From the NCBI GenBank assembly GCA_020632955.1, contig JACKEO010000003.1:248001-312000 (forward strand): a DNA stretch of 64,000 nt, in the 5' to 3' direction. Positions 8,932 to 17,187 of the stretch are shown here, one piece after another. The translations under genes and the position numbers were made by a program. How positions within the stretch are numbered: position 1 is the stretch's first letter; each line of letters begins with the position of its first letter. A model generated the notes under the pieces. That model saw nothing but the letters and a program-made list of their open reading frames with translations. It made no database searches and was not told the origin of the DNA. Source of the stretch: Alphaproteobacteria bacterium (GTDB lineage Bacteria > Myxococcota_A > UBA796 > GCA-2862545).

Positions 8932-9743
8932 GCGGGCACCGGGAGCAGGTCGGGGAGGAGGTGGCCGAGCGCCGGCAGGGCGTGCGCCATGCGGGTGCCG
9001 TGCCAGGTGAGGGCCTCGCCGTCGACGGCGCGGAAGCGCGCGCGGGGCAGGCCCGTGGCGGCCGCGAGCTCGTCGGCGTGGCGTGCGCGGAAGGGGAAGG
9101 GCTCCGACGACAGCAGCACGAGGTCGGGGTCGGCCGCGCGCAGCTGCGCGGCGTCCACCGTGGGGTAGCGGCCGTCGAGGTGGGCCAGCGCCTGGTGCAG
9201 GCCGAGGCGCGACAGCAGGTCGGAGGCGAAGGTGTCGGCGCCCAGCGCCATCCAGGGTCGGCGCCAGATCAGGGTGGCCACCCGGCGCGGGCTCCGCGCG
9301 GCCACGCGGGGGGCGAGCGTGGCGCGGTCGGCCTCGATGCGGGCGCGCCAGGCGGCGGCCTCCGCCGGGCGACCGACCAGCGTGCCGAGGCGCACGAGGT
9401 CGTCGAGCGCGGCGTCCACCGTGCGGGGGAAGGCCGCGTAGACCGGGGCCACCTCGGCGAGGGCGTCGAGCGCCTCCCGGGTGTTCTCCTCGCAGTTCGC
9501 GACCACCAGGTCGGGCGCGAGCCGCGCGATGCGGTCGAGGTCGGGGTCCTTGGTGCCGCCCACCCGCGGCAGGTCGGCCACGGCGTCCGCGGGACGGGTG
9601 CAGAAGCGCGTGACGCCGACGACCGCCGGACCCACGCCCAGGTCGAAGAGGGTCTCGGTGCTGCTGGGCACCAGCGAGACGATCCGCCGGGGGGGCGAGG
9701 GGAGCGTCACCTGGGTGCCCCGGTCGTCGACCACCTCGAGCAC
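8928..9743 (-). CDS. BtuF/FepB-like periplasmic-binding-fold protein without signal peptide
   Basis: A 271-residue helical-backbone metal-receptor protein. RRIVSLVPSSTETLFDLGVGPAVVGVT near residues 19-45 and PDLVVANCEEN near 90 are typical of vitamin B12 and ferric-siderophore binding proteins. From the ATG at 9743 there is no signal peptide and no lipobox. Either an upstream start has been missed or the protein is cytosolic; a family of cytosolic cobalamin-binding-like proteins of this sort exists in many genomes. No permease or ATPase genes are adjacent. It overlaps the gtrA-like gene by ATGA. A -10-like TAGGCG lies 18 nt upstream, which supports this start. Confidence 0.75.
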   Translation of the reverse strand: MLEVVDDRGTQVTLPSPPRRIVSLVPSSTETLFDLGVGPAVVGVTRFCTRPADAVADLPRVGGTKDPDLDRIARLAPDLVVANCEENTREALDALAEVAPVYAAFPRTVDAALDDLVRLGTLVGRPAEAAAWRARIEADRATLAPRVAARSPRRVATLIWRRPWMALGADTFASDLLSRLGLHQALAHLDGRYPTVDAAQLRAADPDLVLLSSEPFPFRARHADELAAATGLPRARFRAVDGEALTWHGTRMAHALPALGHLLPDLLPVPA

Positions 9744-9761
9744 GCGGCCTCCGGAGGGCGG

Positions 9762-9767
9762 CGCCTA
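9762..9767 (-). promoter_or_regulatory. -10-like hexamer TAGGCG
   Basis: TAGGCG on the minus strand, 18 nt before the BtuF-like start. The same hexamer recurs upstream of the genes starting at 30210 and 61885 at similar spacing. Confidence 0.4.
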
Positions 9768-9824
9768 TGGCGTGGTCGGCGCCACCGCCAGCGAGCTGAC
9801 GGCACCGACGGGCACCGCGCGGGC

Positions 9825-9830
9825 TATGCT
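9825..9830 (+). promoter_or_regulatory. -10-like hexamer TATGCT, possibly giving a leaderless mRNA
   Basis: TATGCT ends 6 nt before the ATG at 9837, and no Shine-Dalgarno sequence is visible between them. If this is the -10 element, transcription would begin at or next to the start codon. Confidence 0.35.
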
Positions 9831-9836
9831 CGTGGC

Positions 9837-11624
9837 ATGCGCGCGATCCCGTGGCTGCTGTCCAGGACGGGCGCACGGCCCCTCGCCGTGCTCGCCGCGC
9901 TCACGTCCACGTCGTGGGCGGGGGCGCAGGACGCGGTGGCCGACCGCGGGGGCGCCGACGCCGTGGCCGAGGCCGTGCGCGCCCTGCGGGAGCCCGGGAG
10001 TGCCGAGTGGGTGCTGCTCGTGCGGCGGGTGCTGCTCGAGGTGCACGACGCGGACGGCTCGGGCTGGCTCGACGCGGGCGCCGAGGTGGGCGCGGTCACG
10101 TGCGCCACCTGGCAGGCGGTGGATGCGGGCGTGCGGCTCCGGTGGGACCGCGGCGTGTGGGACACCTATGGCGTGGGCGGCGGCGCCTTCTGGCTCGCGT
10201 CGGTGCTCGGCGTCGACCTGGGGGCGCGCTCCGATCTGCGTCGGGCCCTGGTGGGCTGCCACCTCGGGCCCGTCGGGGGCTCCGACGAGGGGCAGGTGGC
10301 CGCGGAGCTCCGCGAGCGGCTCCGGTCCCCGCTGGCGCGCGAGCTGCTCGCCCTGCCCGACGGCGGCAGCGATGCGTGGGACGGCCAGGTGCGCACCCGC
10401 CTGGTGGCGGCCCACGATCACGACGCCACCGGCAGGCTGGATCAGCCGGGCGAGGTGGAGGCCGTGTCCTGCGAGGTGTGGGAGGCGGTGGACGCCGGCG
10501 TGCGCCAGGGCTGGGGATCGAGCCTGTATGCCGTGTACGGCTTCGCCCCCGAGGCCAGCTGGGTGGGTGGCGTGCTGGGCGTGGCCCAGGAGGTGCGCAC
10601 CGCCGCGGCGGCGCGTCTCGAGGGCTGCGGCCTCGCCGAAGAGGGGCTCGCGATCGAGCCCGACGGGCCCGATCCGGAGGCCCACATCCGGGCCCTGCGC
10701 GGGGGCGGCACGAACGCCTGGGACGATCAGGTCCGCCGCGTGCTGCTCGGCAGCTTCGACGCCGACGGCAGCGGCATGCTCGACGAGGACCACGAGGTGG
10801 ACGCCGTGCCCTGCGAGGTCTGGCGCGCGGTCGACGCGGGCGTCCGCCAGTCCTGGCCCGCCGGCCTCTACCTCACCTACGGCTTCGATCCGGATCTCGT
10901 CTGGATCGGCGACGCCATCGGCCTGCACGAGGGCACGCGCCAGGCCTCGGTGGACGCGCTGCGCGCCTGCGAGGTGCAGGGGGCGCAGCAGCGGCTGGGC
11001 GTGTCCACCGATCCCTGGCGGGTGGCCGATCGGCTGGCCTCGCTGCCCGACGCCGGGGGGCCCGTGTGGACCGAGATCGTCCGCGCCAGCCTGCTCCGCG
11101 GCTACGACGTCGACCGCTCCACGTGGCTGGACCGGCCCGACGAGGTGCGCGCCGTGCCCTGCACCCTCTGGAGCGCGCTCGATCTCGCGGTGCGCCGCGA
11201 TCGCGGGAAGGGCCTCGTGGCGGCGTACGGGCTCGATCCCGACAGGCGCTGGCGGGGCTGGGCGCTCGGGGTGCAGGCGCCGTTGCGGGCGATCGCGGAG
11301 GACGCGGTGCGCGCCTGCCTGCTGCCCGAGCCGGTGCCCGGCGCCGAGGTCCTGCCCGAGCCTGCGCCCGATCGCCTCGCCGAGCTGCTCCTGCCCTTCG
11401 ATCTCGACCTGTCGGGCAGCCTGGAGCGGGCCCGTGAGGTGCGGCGTGTGCCCTGTTCCGTGTGGAAGGGGCTGGACGCGCAGAGCCGCCGCGAGACGGG
11501 CCTGGGCGCGCTGGATCGCTACGGCCTGCACGCGGGGGCGCGGTGGACGGGCGACGTGGTGGGGATCACCGCGGGGGCACGCGCGGGTGCCGTGCGCGCG
11601 GCGGCCCGCTGCCTGCCGCGCTGA
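9837..11624 (+). CDS. Secreted protein of five EF-hand-like/disulfide repeats
   Basis: A 595-residue protein with a signal peptide (cleavage likely after SWAGA, about residue 30). It consists of five repeats. Each holds an EF-hand-type loop starting at D71, D194, D308, D424 and D522 (for example DADGSGWLDAGAEV). A Cys follows exactly 18 residues later (C89, C212, C326, C442, C540). A second Cys follows exactly 52 residues after that (C141, C264, C378, C494, C592). Between them lie W-x-A/G-x-D, YG and W-x-G motifs. The fixed spacing suggests one disulfide and one Ca2+ per repeat; the fifth loop is degraded (Glu replaces the ninth-position Asp). I do not recognise the whole family. The ATG is chosen because the signal peptide begins there. 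Confidence 0.8.
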   Translation: MRAIPWLLSRTGARPLAVLAALTSTSWAGAQDAVADRGGADAVAEAVRALREPGSAEWVLLVRRVLLEVHDADGSGWLDAGAEVGAVTCATWQAVDAGVRLRWDRGVWDTYGVGGGAFWLASVLGVDLGARSDLRRALVGCHLGPVGGSDEGQVAAELRERLRSPLARELLALPDGGSDAWDGQVRTRLVAAHDHDATGRLDQPGEVEAVSCEVWEAVDAGVRQGWGSSLYAVYGFAPEASWVGGVLGVAQEVRTAAAARLEGCGLAEEGLAIEPDGPDPEAHIRALRGGGTNAWDDQVRRVLLGSFDADGSGMLDEDHEVDAVPCEVWRAVDAGVRQSWPAGLYLTYGFDPDLVWIGDAIGLHEGTRQASVDALRACEVQGAQQRLGVSTDPWRVADRLASLPDAGGPVWTEIVRASLLRGYDVDRSTWLDRPDEVRAVPCTLWSALDLAVRRDRGKGLVAAYGLDPDRRWRGWALGVQAPLRAIAEDAVRACLLPEPVPGAEVLPEPAPDRLAELLLPFDLDLSGSLERAREVRRVPCSVWKGLDAQSRRETGLGALDRYGLHAGARWTGDVVGITAGARAGAVRAAARCLPR

Positions 11625-11655
11625 ACCCGCTCCTCGTCGCGCGGGGGGGCGCGGT

Positions 11656-11988
11656 CTAGATCTGGCCCTCGACCAGCTTCCGGAGCGCGGTGGGACCGCC
11701 CTGGACGCCGATCTTGCGGTCGACCTCCTTGCCGCCCTTGAACACGACGAAGGTGGGCAGCGCGCTCACGCCGAACTTGCGGGCGGTGTCCATGTTGTTC
11801 TGGGCGTCGAGCTTCACCACCTTGAGCTTGCCGTCGAGCTCGGCGGCGAGCGCGTCGAGGTGCGGCGCGATCTGGCGGCAGGGGGCGCACCAGGCCGCCC
11901 AGAAGTCCACGAGGACGGGGACCTCGCTCTGCAGGACCTCCGTGTCGAAGGTGGCGTCCGTGGCGTCGGTCGTGTGCTCGCTGGCCAT
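11656..11988 (-). CDS. trxA: Thioredoxin
   Basis: A 110-residue single-domain thioredoxin. The active site WCAPC is followed by the buried KLDAQNN region (Lys/Asp) and the cis-Pro loop SALPTF. It reduces disulfides in cytoplasmic proteins, fed by thioredoxin reductase (not in this window). I chose the ATG at 11988, which has AGGAG 6 nt upstream and gives the usual length; an in-frame start at 12054 would add 22 atypical residues. It is divergent from the hemX-like gene and convergent with the repeat protein. Confidence 0.93.
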   Translation of the reverse strand: MASEHTTDATDATFDTEVLQSEVPVLVDFWAAWCAPCRQIAPHLDALAAELDGKLKVVKLDAQNNMDTARKFGVSALPTFVVFKGGKEVDRKIGVQGGPTALRKLVEGQI

Positions 11989-12011
11989 GCGTGGCTCCTG
12001 GGGAAGAGCGG

Positions 12012-12017
12012 AGCCTA
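12012..12017 (-). promoter_or_regulatory. -10-like hexamer TAGGCT
   Basis: TAGGCT on the minus strand, 23 nt before the thioredoxin ATG, in the divergent gap with the hemX-like gene. Confidence 0.4.
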
Positions 12018-12073
12018 GGCACTGCTCGGGGACCCGGCAAGACGGAGGTCTCACCGCCGCGCGGCTGCCGGGT

Positions 12074-12079
12074 TAGGTC
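12074..12079 (+). promoter_or_regulatory. -10-like hexamer TAGGTC
   Basis: TAGGTC lies 28 nt before the proposed start of the hemX-like gene. It matches the recurring TAGG-type element of this window. Confidence 0.35.
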
Positions 12080-12107
12080 GGCGCCTTTCGTCGGGTCGGA
12101 GGTTGTC

Positions 12108-12923
12108 CTGGTCGTCGCCCACCTGCTCGTGCTCGCCGTGTACGCCGTCGGTGCCGTGCTGCTGCTGGGGGCGGTCCGCGCGGCCGACGGTGGCGAGGGC
12201 CCCCGGGGGCCGGCCCGCCGGGGTCGTGCCGCCGTGGCCGCGGGGGCGGGCGTCCACGTGCTGGTGGGCCTGCTCGGCGGCCTGCTGGGCGCCCAGCCCG
12301 GCTTCGCGGGCTCGCTGTCGGGGGTGGCCCTGGCGATCGCCGTGGTGGTGGTGGCGCTGCCGGCCCGGCTGGGGGTGGTGGCCGCCGTGCTGGCGCCGCT
12401 CGCCACCGGTCTGCAGGGGGCGAGCCTCCTCGCGCCGGAGCGCCACGTGGTGGCGCTCGACGCGCTCGACGCCACCTGGTGGCTGCCGCTGCACATGACC
12501 CTGGTGCTGGGCGCCGTGGCGCTCTTCCTGCTCGAGCTGAGCGTCGGGGCGGTGCAGGTCGTGGTGCGCGGGCGGCTCAAGCGCAAGCAGCTCGGCGCGC
12601 TGCAGCGGATGCCGTCGCTCGACGTGCTGGACCGCCTGCAGGTCCGCGCCCTCGTCGCCGGCGTGGCCTGCCTGGGCCTGGGGCTCGTCGTGGGCTCGGC
12701 GGGGGCGGCCACGCAGCTCGAGCACGCCGGCCTCGTCACGGATCCGAAGGTCGCGATCAGCGCCGGCATCTGGCTCTGGTACGTGATCGTGCTCCAGGCG
12801 CGGGTGCGGCGCGGCTGGCACGGCTGGTGGGGCGTGCGCATGTCGGCGGTGGGCGTGCTCGCCCTGCTGTTCTCGTGGGTGGCGCTGGAGTTCGTGGCCG
12901 GGGGCTTCCACGCCTATGGCTGA
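12108..12923 (+). CDS. HemX/CcsA-like cytochrome c assembly membrane protein
   Basis: About 271 residues with eight predicted hydrophobic segments, as in HemX/CcsA (CcmC-type) proteins. These lie next to hemA in many bacteria and act in heme handling or in setting GluTR levels. Candidate heme-ligand histidines lie in ERHVV, LHMTL and LEHAG. The start is uncertain: there is no nearby in-frame ATG. CTG at 12108 has GGAGG 5 nt upstream and keeps the first helix whole, while GTG at 12129 would trim it. The stop overlaps the hemA ATG by 8 nt, so the two genes are coupled. Confidence 0.7.
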   Translation: MVVAHLLVLAVYAVGAVLLLGAVRAADGGEGPRGPARRGRAAVAAGAGVHVLVGLLGGLLGAQPGFAGSLSGVALAIAVVVVALPARLGVVAAVLAPLATGLQGASLLAPERHVVALDALDATWWLPLHMTLVLGAVALFLLELSVGAVQVVVRGRLKRKQLGALQRMPSLDVLDRLQVRALVAGVACLGLGLVVGSAGAATQLEHAGLVTDPKVAISAGIWLWYVIVLQARVRRGWHGWWGVRMSAVGVLALLFSWVALEFVAGGFHAYG

Positions 12924-14196
12924 CCTCGCCGCCGGTGCCGCGCTCTCCCTCGTCGCGCTGGGGCTGTCGCACCACGCCGCGCCCGTGGCCGTGCGCGAGC
13001 GCCTGGCCTTCGACGAGGACGGGGTGCGTGCCGAGCTGAGCGGCCTGCTGGGCCAGGGCCTGGCGCGCGAGGCGCTGCTGCTGTCCACCTGCAACCGGGT
13101 GGAGCTCTACGCCGTGCCCCAGCCCGGCGAGGAGGACCACCTGCGGGCCCACCTCGGCGGCCTGCGCGTGGGGGGCGAACCGCTCTCCCGCTACCTCTAC
13201 GCCCATCGCGGCGCGGCGGCGGTGCGCCACCTCTTCCGCGTGGCCAGCTCGCTCGACAGCCTGGTGGTGGGGGAACCGCAGATCCTCGGCCAGGTGAAGG
13301 AGGCGGTGCGTGTGGCGGCCTCGGTGGGTTCGCTCGGCGCCGTGCTGCACCGCCTCACCCAGCGCTCGCTCTGGGTGGCCAAGCTCGTACGCACCCAGAC
13401 CGACATCGGGCGGCACACCGTGGGCGTCGGTGGCGCCGGCGTGCGGCTGGCCCACCAGCTCTTCGCCTCGCTCGACGGGCGGCGGGCACTGCTCGTGGGG
13501 GCCGGCGAGATGGGCCAGGAGGTGGCCAAGGCGATGGTGGGCAGCGGGCTCGCCGAGCTGCTGGTCGCCAACCGCACCCTGCAGCGCGCCGTGGACCTGG
13601 CCCAGGCCTTCGGGGGCACACCGCTGCCCTTCGATCGCATCGACGACTACCTGCACCGGGTGGACGTGGTGATCGTCGCCTCGGGGGGCGGACGCTTCGT
13701 CGTCGATCGGCGTCAGGTGGCCGCGGCCCTGCGCCTGCGGCGCTACCGGCCGCTCTTCCTCGTCGATCTCTCGGTGCCTCGGGCCATCGATCCCGAGGTC
13801 GACACGCTCGACGAGGCCTTCCTCTTCAACGTCGACCACCTCGTGCAGGTGGTGGAGGAGGGGCGCCAGGCGCGCGTGGAGGCCAGCCGCGAGGCCGAGG
13901 CGATGGTGGAGGTGGAGGCGGAGCGCTTCGCCCAGCGCCTCGCCGATCTGGGCGCCAACGACGCCCTGGGCGCGCTCGTCCGCAAGGTGGACGCGCTCCG
14001 GGAGGTCGAGCTGGCCCGCACGACCGACGTGCTCGACCGGCTGGATCCCGCGGATCGGGCGCGCGTGGAGGCCATGATGCGGGCCTTCCAGAAGCGGGTG
14101 CTCCACGGCCCCCTGGCGTCGCTGCGTGCGGCCGCCCGCGCGGGCGACGCCGACGCCCTGGCCCGTCTGCTGGAGGCGTGGGAGCTCGATCGCTGA
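12916..14196 (+). CDS. hemA: Glutamyl-tRNA reductase
   Basis: A 426-residue enzyme of the expected length. The catalytic cysteine is in LSTCNRVELYAV, the family signature, after the N-terminal LGLSHHAAPVAVRERLAF. SLDSLVVGEPQILGQVK and the NADPH-binding loop VGAGEMGQ follow. The C-terminal dimerisation domain is helical. It reduces Glu-tRNA(Glu) to glutamate-1-semialdehyde, the first committed step of C5 tetrapyrrole synthesis. The start overlaps the hemX-like stop. Another heme gene, hemD, lies nearby at 15313-16014 on the opposite strand. Confidence 0.97.
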   Translation: MADLAAGAALSLVALGLSHHAAPVAVRERLAFDEDGVRAELSGLLGQGLAREALLLSTCNRVELYAVPQPGEEDHLRAHLGGLRVGGEPLSRYLYAHRGAAAVRHLFRVASSLDSLVVGEPQILGQVKEAVRVAASVGSLGAVLHRLTQRSLWVAKLVRTQTDIGRHTVGVGGAGVRLAHQLFASLDGRRALLVGAGEMGQEVAKAMVGSGLAELLVANRTLQRAVDLAQAFGGTPLPFDRIDDYLHRVDVVIVASGGGRFVVDRRQVAAALRLRRYRPLFLVDLSVPRAIDPEVDTLDEAFLFNVDHLVQVVEEGRQARVEASREAEAMVEVEAERFAQRLADLGANDALGALVRKVDALREVELARTTDVLDRLDPADRARVEAMMRAFQKRVLHGPLASLRAAARAGDADALARLLEAWELDR

Positions 14197-14255
14197 CCCG
14201 GGCGGGGTCGCGGAAGGGGCGTGCATCGCCGGGTCCCGTGGCGGGTCGGCTCTGT

Positions 14256-14261
14256 TACAGT
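14256..14261 (+). promoter_or_regulatory. Extended -10-like TGTTACAGT
   Basis: TACAGT preceded by TG one base upstream (an extended -10), 52 nt before the lipoprotein ATG, in the 117-bp gap after hemA. It suggests the lipoprotein gene is transcribed separately from hemA. Confidence 0.3.
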
Positions 14262-14313
14262 CCCGGCGCTCCGCCGGTGCGCACCCCGGCGGTCATCCCC
14301 TGGGAGGGACGTC

Positions 14314-15273
14314 ATGCGCCTGCTCGCCCCGCTGCTCCTGCTCGCCGCCTGCTCGACGGCCACCGACAAGGACGCCGACACCGACGCGGTCGACACCGAC
14401 GCGGTCGACTCCGACACGGCCGACACCGCCGACACCGACGCCGAGCCCGACACCCTCGACCCCGCCGAGGCGATCACGGTGTCGGAGGTGCCCGTGGGCG
14501 AGCTGTCCTGCCTGCCCGCCGCGGGCACCTGGCTGACGCAGACCGTGGACGCGTCGTGCATCAAGACCGTGCCGGTGCAAGGCGAGGTCACCGACTTCGA
14601 GTCGGGCGACGGCGTCGACGGGCTCACGGTCGAGATGTTCTTCGGCGACGAGATCACCGGCACGCCCGACATCACGATGACCTCGGCCGATGGCGGCAAG
14701 GTGAGCGGAGCCAGCGCGCCCACCTGCACCGCCTGGGCCTCGCGCGTCACCCTTCCCGGCGATGCCGACACGAAGCCGGCCATCCAGTTCCACTGGAGCG
14801 AGCCCTTCGCCGACCCCATGGACAGCTTCTACAACTCCGTGGATGCCGGCACGATCCAGCTCATCTCGGCGCTGCTCGGCATCGAGCTCGACGCCACCAA
14901 GGGCGTGGTGGCCGGCACCGCCTACGACTGCGGCGGCGAGGGCAGCGAGTTCCAGGGCGTGCAGGTGCTCGCCCGGAACGCCGCCGGCGTCTACCCGGCC
15001 TCCCAGCAGCCCCGGTACTTCCTCGACGAGTTCCCCAGCCGCGTGGCCACGGCCACGAGCGAGGACGGCCTGTGGCTCATCGGCGGCCTGGAGCCGGGCG
15101 ACTACGTCGTCGAGATGTGGGCGGTGCCCGCCGCCGGGCAGGCTGCCCGCGTGATCGGGCAGACGAAGCTGGAGGTCTTCGCGGACAGCCTCACGATCGC
15201 TGACGTGTACACCGGCTCCGAGGACGGCGTGGTCTTCCCGGACGAGTGCACCGCGCCCTGCGCCGCACCCTGA
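14314..15273 (+). CDS. Lipoprotein with Asp/Thr linker and carboxypeptidase-regulatory-like domains
   Basis: A 319-residue protein. The lipobox LLLAACS gives a lipidated Cys at about residue 12. It is followed by a repetitive Asp/Thr/Ala linker (residues 16-45, DTDAVDTDAVDSDT and similar) that would hold the body away from the membrane. The remainder is beta-rich. GEVTDFESGDGVDGLTVEMF and later GLEPGDYVVEMWA resemble carboxypeptidase-regulatory (CarboxypepD_reg) Ig-like modules. No catalytic motif is visible. GGGAGGG lies just upstream of the ATG. Function unknown; a cell-surface role is inferred. Confidence 0.75.
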   Translation: MRLLAPLLLLAACSTATDKDADTDAVDTDAVDSDTADTADTDAEPDTLDPAEAITVSEVPVGELSCLPAAGTWLTQTVDASCIKTVPVQGEVTDFESGDGVDGLTVEMFFGDEITGTPDITMTSADGGKVSGASAPTCTAWASRVTLPGDADTKPAIQFHWSEPFADPMDSFYNSVDAGTIQLISALLGIELDATKGVVAGTAYDCGGEGSEFQGVQVLARNAAGVYPASQQPRYFLDEFPSRVATATSEDGLWLIGGLEPGDYVVEMWAVPAAGQAARVIGQTKLEVFADSLTIADVYTGSEDGVVFPDECTAPCAAP

Positions 15274-15279
15274 GGGCGA

Positions 15280-15312
15280 CGGAGGCGGCGGGCACGCACC
15301 CCGCCGCCTCCG
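15280..15312 (+). terminator. Bidirectional hairpin between convergent genes
   Basis: A perfect 13-bp inverted repeat (15280-15292 and 15300-15312, left arm CGGAGGCGGCGGG) with a 7-nt loop fills the gap between the lipoprotein stop and the hemD stop. There is no U-tract, as expected at this GC content. It could act in both directions. Confidence 0.7.
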
Positions 15313-16014
15313 CTACCGGGGCAGGGCCGCGACGAGGCCCTCGAGGCCGGGGGGCACCGCCTCCGCGAGCACCTCGAGCCCCAGGGCCTCGCAGGCGGCG
15401 GTGGTGGTGGGCCCGATGGTCCCCACCGGGGGCGTGCCGTGCGCGGGCGTGGCGGCACGCGCTGCGGCGTAGGTGCGGGCGATGCTCGGCGCGGTGAGCG
15501 TGACGAGGTCCACGGGGCCCGCCGCGGCGAGCAGGGCGGCCGCACCGGGGTGGGGCACGGTGCGGTAGACGACCACGTCGACGAAGGTGGCGCCGGACGC
15601 GATCAGCGCGCGGGTGGTGGCCGCCGTGGCCTCCTCGGCGCGCGGCCACAGCACCCGCTGGCCGCGCAGGTCCCCGAGCAGCCGCACCGCGTCGGCCCCC
15701 GTCCGGCCCTCGGGCACCTCGTCCACGTCCAGGCCGAGGTCGGCTGCCGCCTGGGCCGTGGCCGGACCCACGCAGCACACCCGTCGGGGGGCGAAGCCGG
15801 GGGGGAGCCGGTCGGTGAGCGCCACGGCGGCCGCCGCGCTCGTGAGCAGCAGCACGTCGGGCTCGGGCACCTTCGCGAACGGGTCCTGGCGGGGGGGCGG
15901 CGCGGGCTCCCGCGCCACCATCGGCGCCACGACGGGCTGGTGGCCCGCCTCGGCGAGCAGGACCACCAGGGCCTCGGCGTCGTCTGCGGCGCGCGTCACC
16001 AGCACCCGGCTCAT
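15313..16014 (-). CDS. hemD: Uroporphyrinogen-III synthase
   Basis: A 233-residue protein of the two-lobed HemD fold. It begins VLVTRAADDAEALVVLLAEAGH, has DVLLLTSAAAAVALTDRL in lobe 1 and VDLVTLTAPSIARTYAAA in lobe 2, and ends with PPVGTIGPTTTAACEALGL, a typical HemD signature. It cyclises hydroxymethylbilane to uroporphyrinogen III. Sequence conservation in this family is low; the assignment rests on these motifs. It follows the acyl-CoA dehydrogenase gene by 7 bp on the same strand and is probably the last gene of that transcript. Confidence 0.9.
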   Translation of the reverse strand: MSRVLVTRAADDAEALVVLLAEAGHQPVVAPMVAREPAPPPRQDPFAKVPEPDVLLLTSAAAAVALTDRLPPGFAPRRVCCVGPATAQAAADLGLDVDEVPEGRTGADAVRLLGDLRGQRVLWPRAEEATAATTRALIASGATFVDVVVYRTVPHPGAAALLAAAGPVDLVTLTAPSIARTYAAARAATPAHGTPPVGTIGPTTTAACEALGLEVLAEAVPPGLEGLVAALPR

Positions 16015-16021
16015 GGGGTCC

Positions 16022-17173
16022 TCACGCCAGGGTGCGCAGCTTCACCAGGTCCTTGGTGATGTTCTTCTGGTGGGCCTCGAGGGTGCCGCCGCCGATCTCG
16101 AGCAGCTTCGCGTCGCGCCACAGGCGCTCCACCGGGTACTCGCGGCAGTAGCCGGAGCCGCCCATCACCTGCATGGCCCAGTCGGCCACGGTCTTGCCCA
16201 CGGGGGCGGCGAAGAGCTTCACGGCGTCGGAGTTGAGGCGGGCCCGGGAGTCGGCGCTCACCTCGCGGGCGGCGTTGTAGACGAAGCACTTCGCGGCCTC
16301 GGTCATCGCGTAGCCGTCGGCCACGTACCGCTGGATCTGCCCGAAGCTGGCCAGGGGCTGGCCGAAGGCGCGGCGCTCCTGGGCGTGGCGCACCATGATG
16401 TCGACGCAGCGGTCGGCGATGCCCACGCTCATGGCGGCCAGGCCGAGGCGCTCGATCTCCAGGTTGCGCATCATGTGGGTGAGGCCGCCGCCCACCTGGC
16501 CCAGCAGGTTGCCGACGGGGATGCGGCAGTCGTCGAAGATCAGCTCCGACATGGTGGAGCCGCGCATGCCGAGCTTGTCGATGTGCTGGCTGGACGAGAA
16601 GCCGGGGCAGTCCCGGTCCACCACGAAGGCGGTGATGCGGCCCTCCACCTTCGCGTACACGAGGAAGCAGAAGCCCTCGCAGCCGTTCGTGATGTAGGTC
16701 TTCGTGCCGTTGAGCACCCAGCTGTCGCCGTCGCGGACCGCCGTGGTGGTCATGCCGAGCACGTCGGTGCCCGCACCCGGCTCGGTCATGCCCATGCCGC
16801 CGATCCACTCCCCCGAGATGACCTTGTCGAGGTAGCGGGCGCGCTGATCGGCGTTGGAGCAGTGGTAGAAGTTGTTCACGAAGAGCAGGGCGTGGGCCAG
16901 GTAGGCGAGGCAGAAGCCCGGGTCCGAACGGCTGAGCTCGTGGTGCACGATCACCGCCGCCACGCTGTCCATGCCGGCGCCGCCGTCCTCGGCGGGCACG
17001 GTGAGACCCAGCAGGCCCAGCTCGCCGAGCTGCTGGAGGAGGGGGACGTTGAGCGTGCCGAGCTCGTCGTGCCGGGCCGCCTGGGGCTCCACCTCCTGCG
17101 TGGTGAAGGAGGCGACGAGCTCGCGCAGGGTGCGGTGCTCCTCGGTGGGGTGGAAGAGGTCGTCGTAGGACAT
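16022..17173 (-). CDS. Acyl-CoA dehydrogenase
   Basis: A 383-residue FAD enzyme. MGMTEPGAGTDV and WVLNGTKTYITNG are the flavin/substrate signatures of the middle domain. AFGQPLASFGQIQRYVADG and the QVMGGSGYCREYPVERLWRDAK region belong to the C-terminal helical domain. The catalytic base is expected near LLEIGGGTLEAHQ, where short-chain enzymes have YEGT-type motifs; here the aligned residue seems to be Gly, so the Glu may lie elsewhere, as in isovaleryl-type enzymes. The ATG at 17173 follows a GAGG site. The gene lies between marC-like and hemD genes; the physiological substrate is not evident. Confidence 0.9.
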   Translation of the reverse strand: MSYDDLFHPTEEHRTLRELVASFTTQEVEPQAARHDELGTLNVPLLQQLGELGLLGLTVPAEDGGAGMDSVAAVIVHHELSRSDPGFCLAYLAHALLFVNNFYHCSNADQRARYLDKVISGEWIGGMGMTEPGAGTDVLGMTTTAVRDGDSWVLNGTKTYITNGCEGFCFLVYAKVEGRITAFVVDRDCPGFSSSQHIDKLGMRGSTMSELIFDDCRIPVGNLLGQVGGGLTHMMRNLEIERLGLAAMSVGIADRCVDIMVRHAQERRAFGQPLASFGQIQRYVADGYAMTEAAKCFVYNAAREVSADSRARLNSDAVKLFAAPVGKTVADWAMQVMGGSGYCREYPVERLWRDAKLLEIGGGTLEAHQKNITKDLVKLRTLA

Positions 17174-17187
17174 GGGTGCCTCGGGGA

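Noticed and set aside
11991..12923. A longer hemX-like frame starting at GTG 11991
   Set aside because: The extra 39 residues overlap the thioredoxin ribosome site and promoter region and are not hydrophobic.
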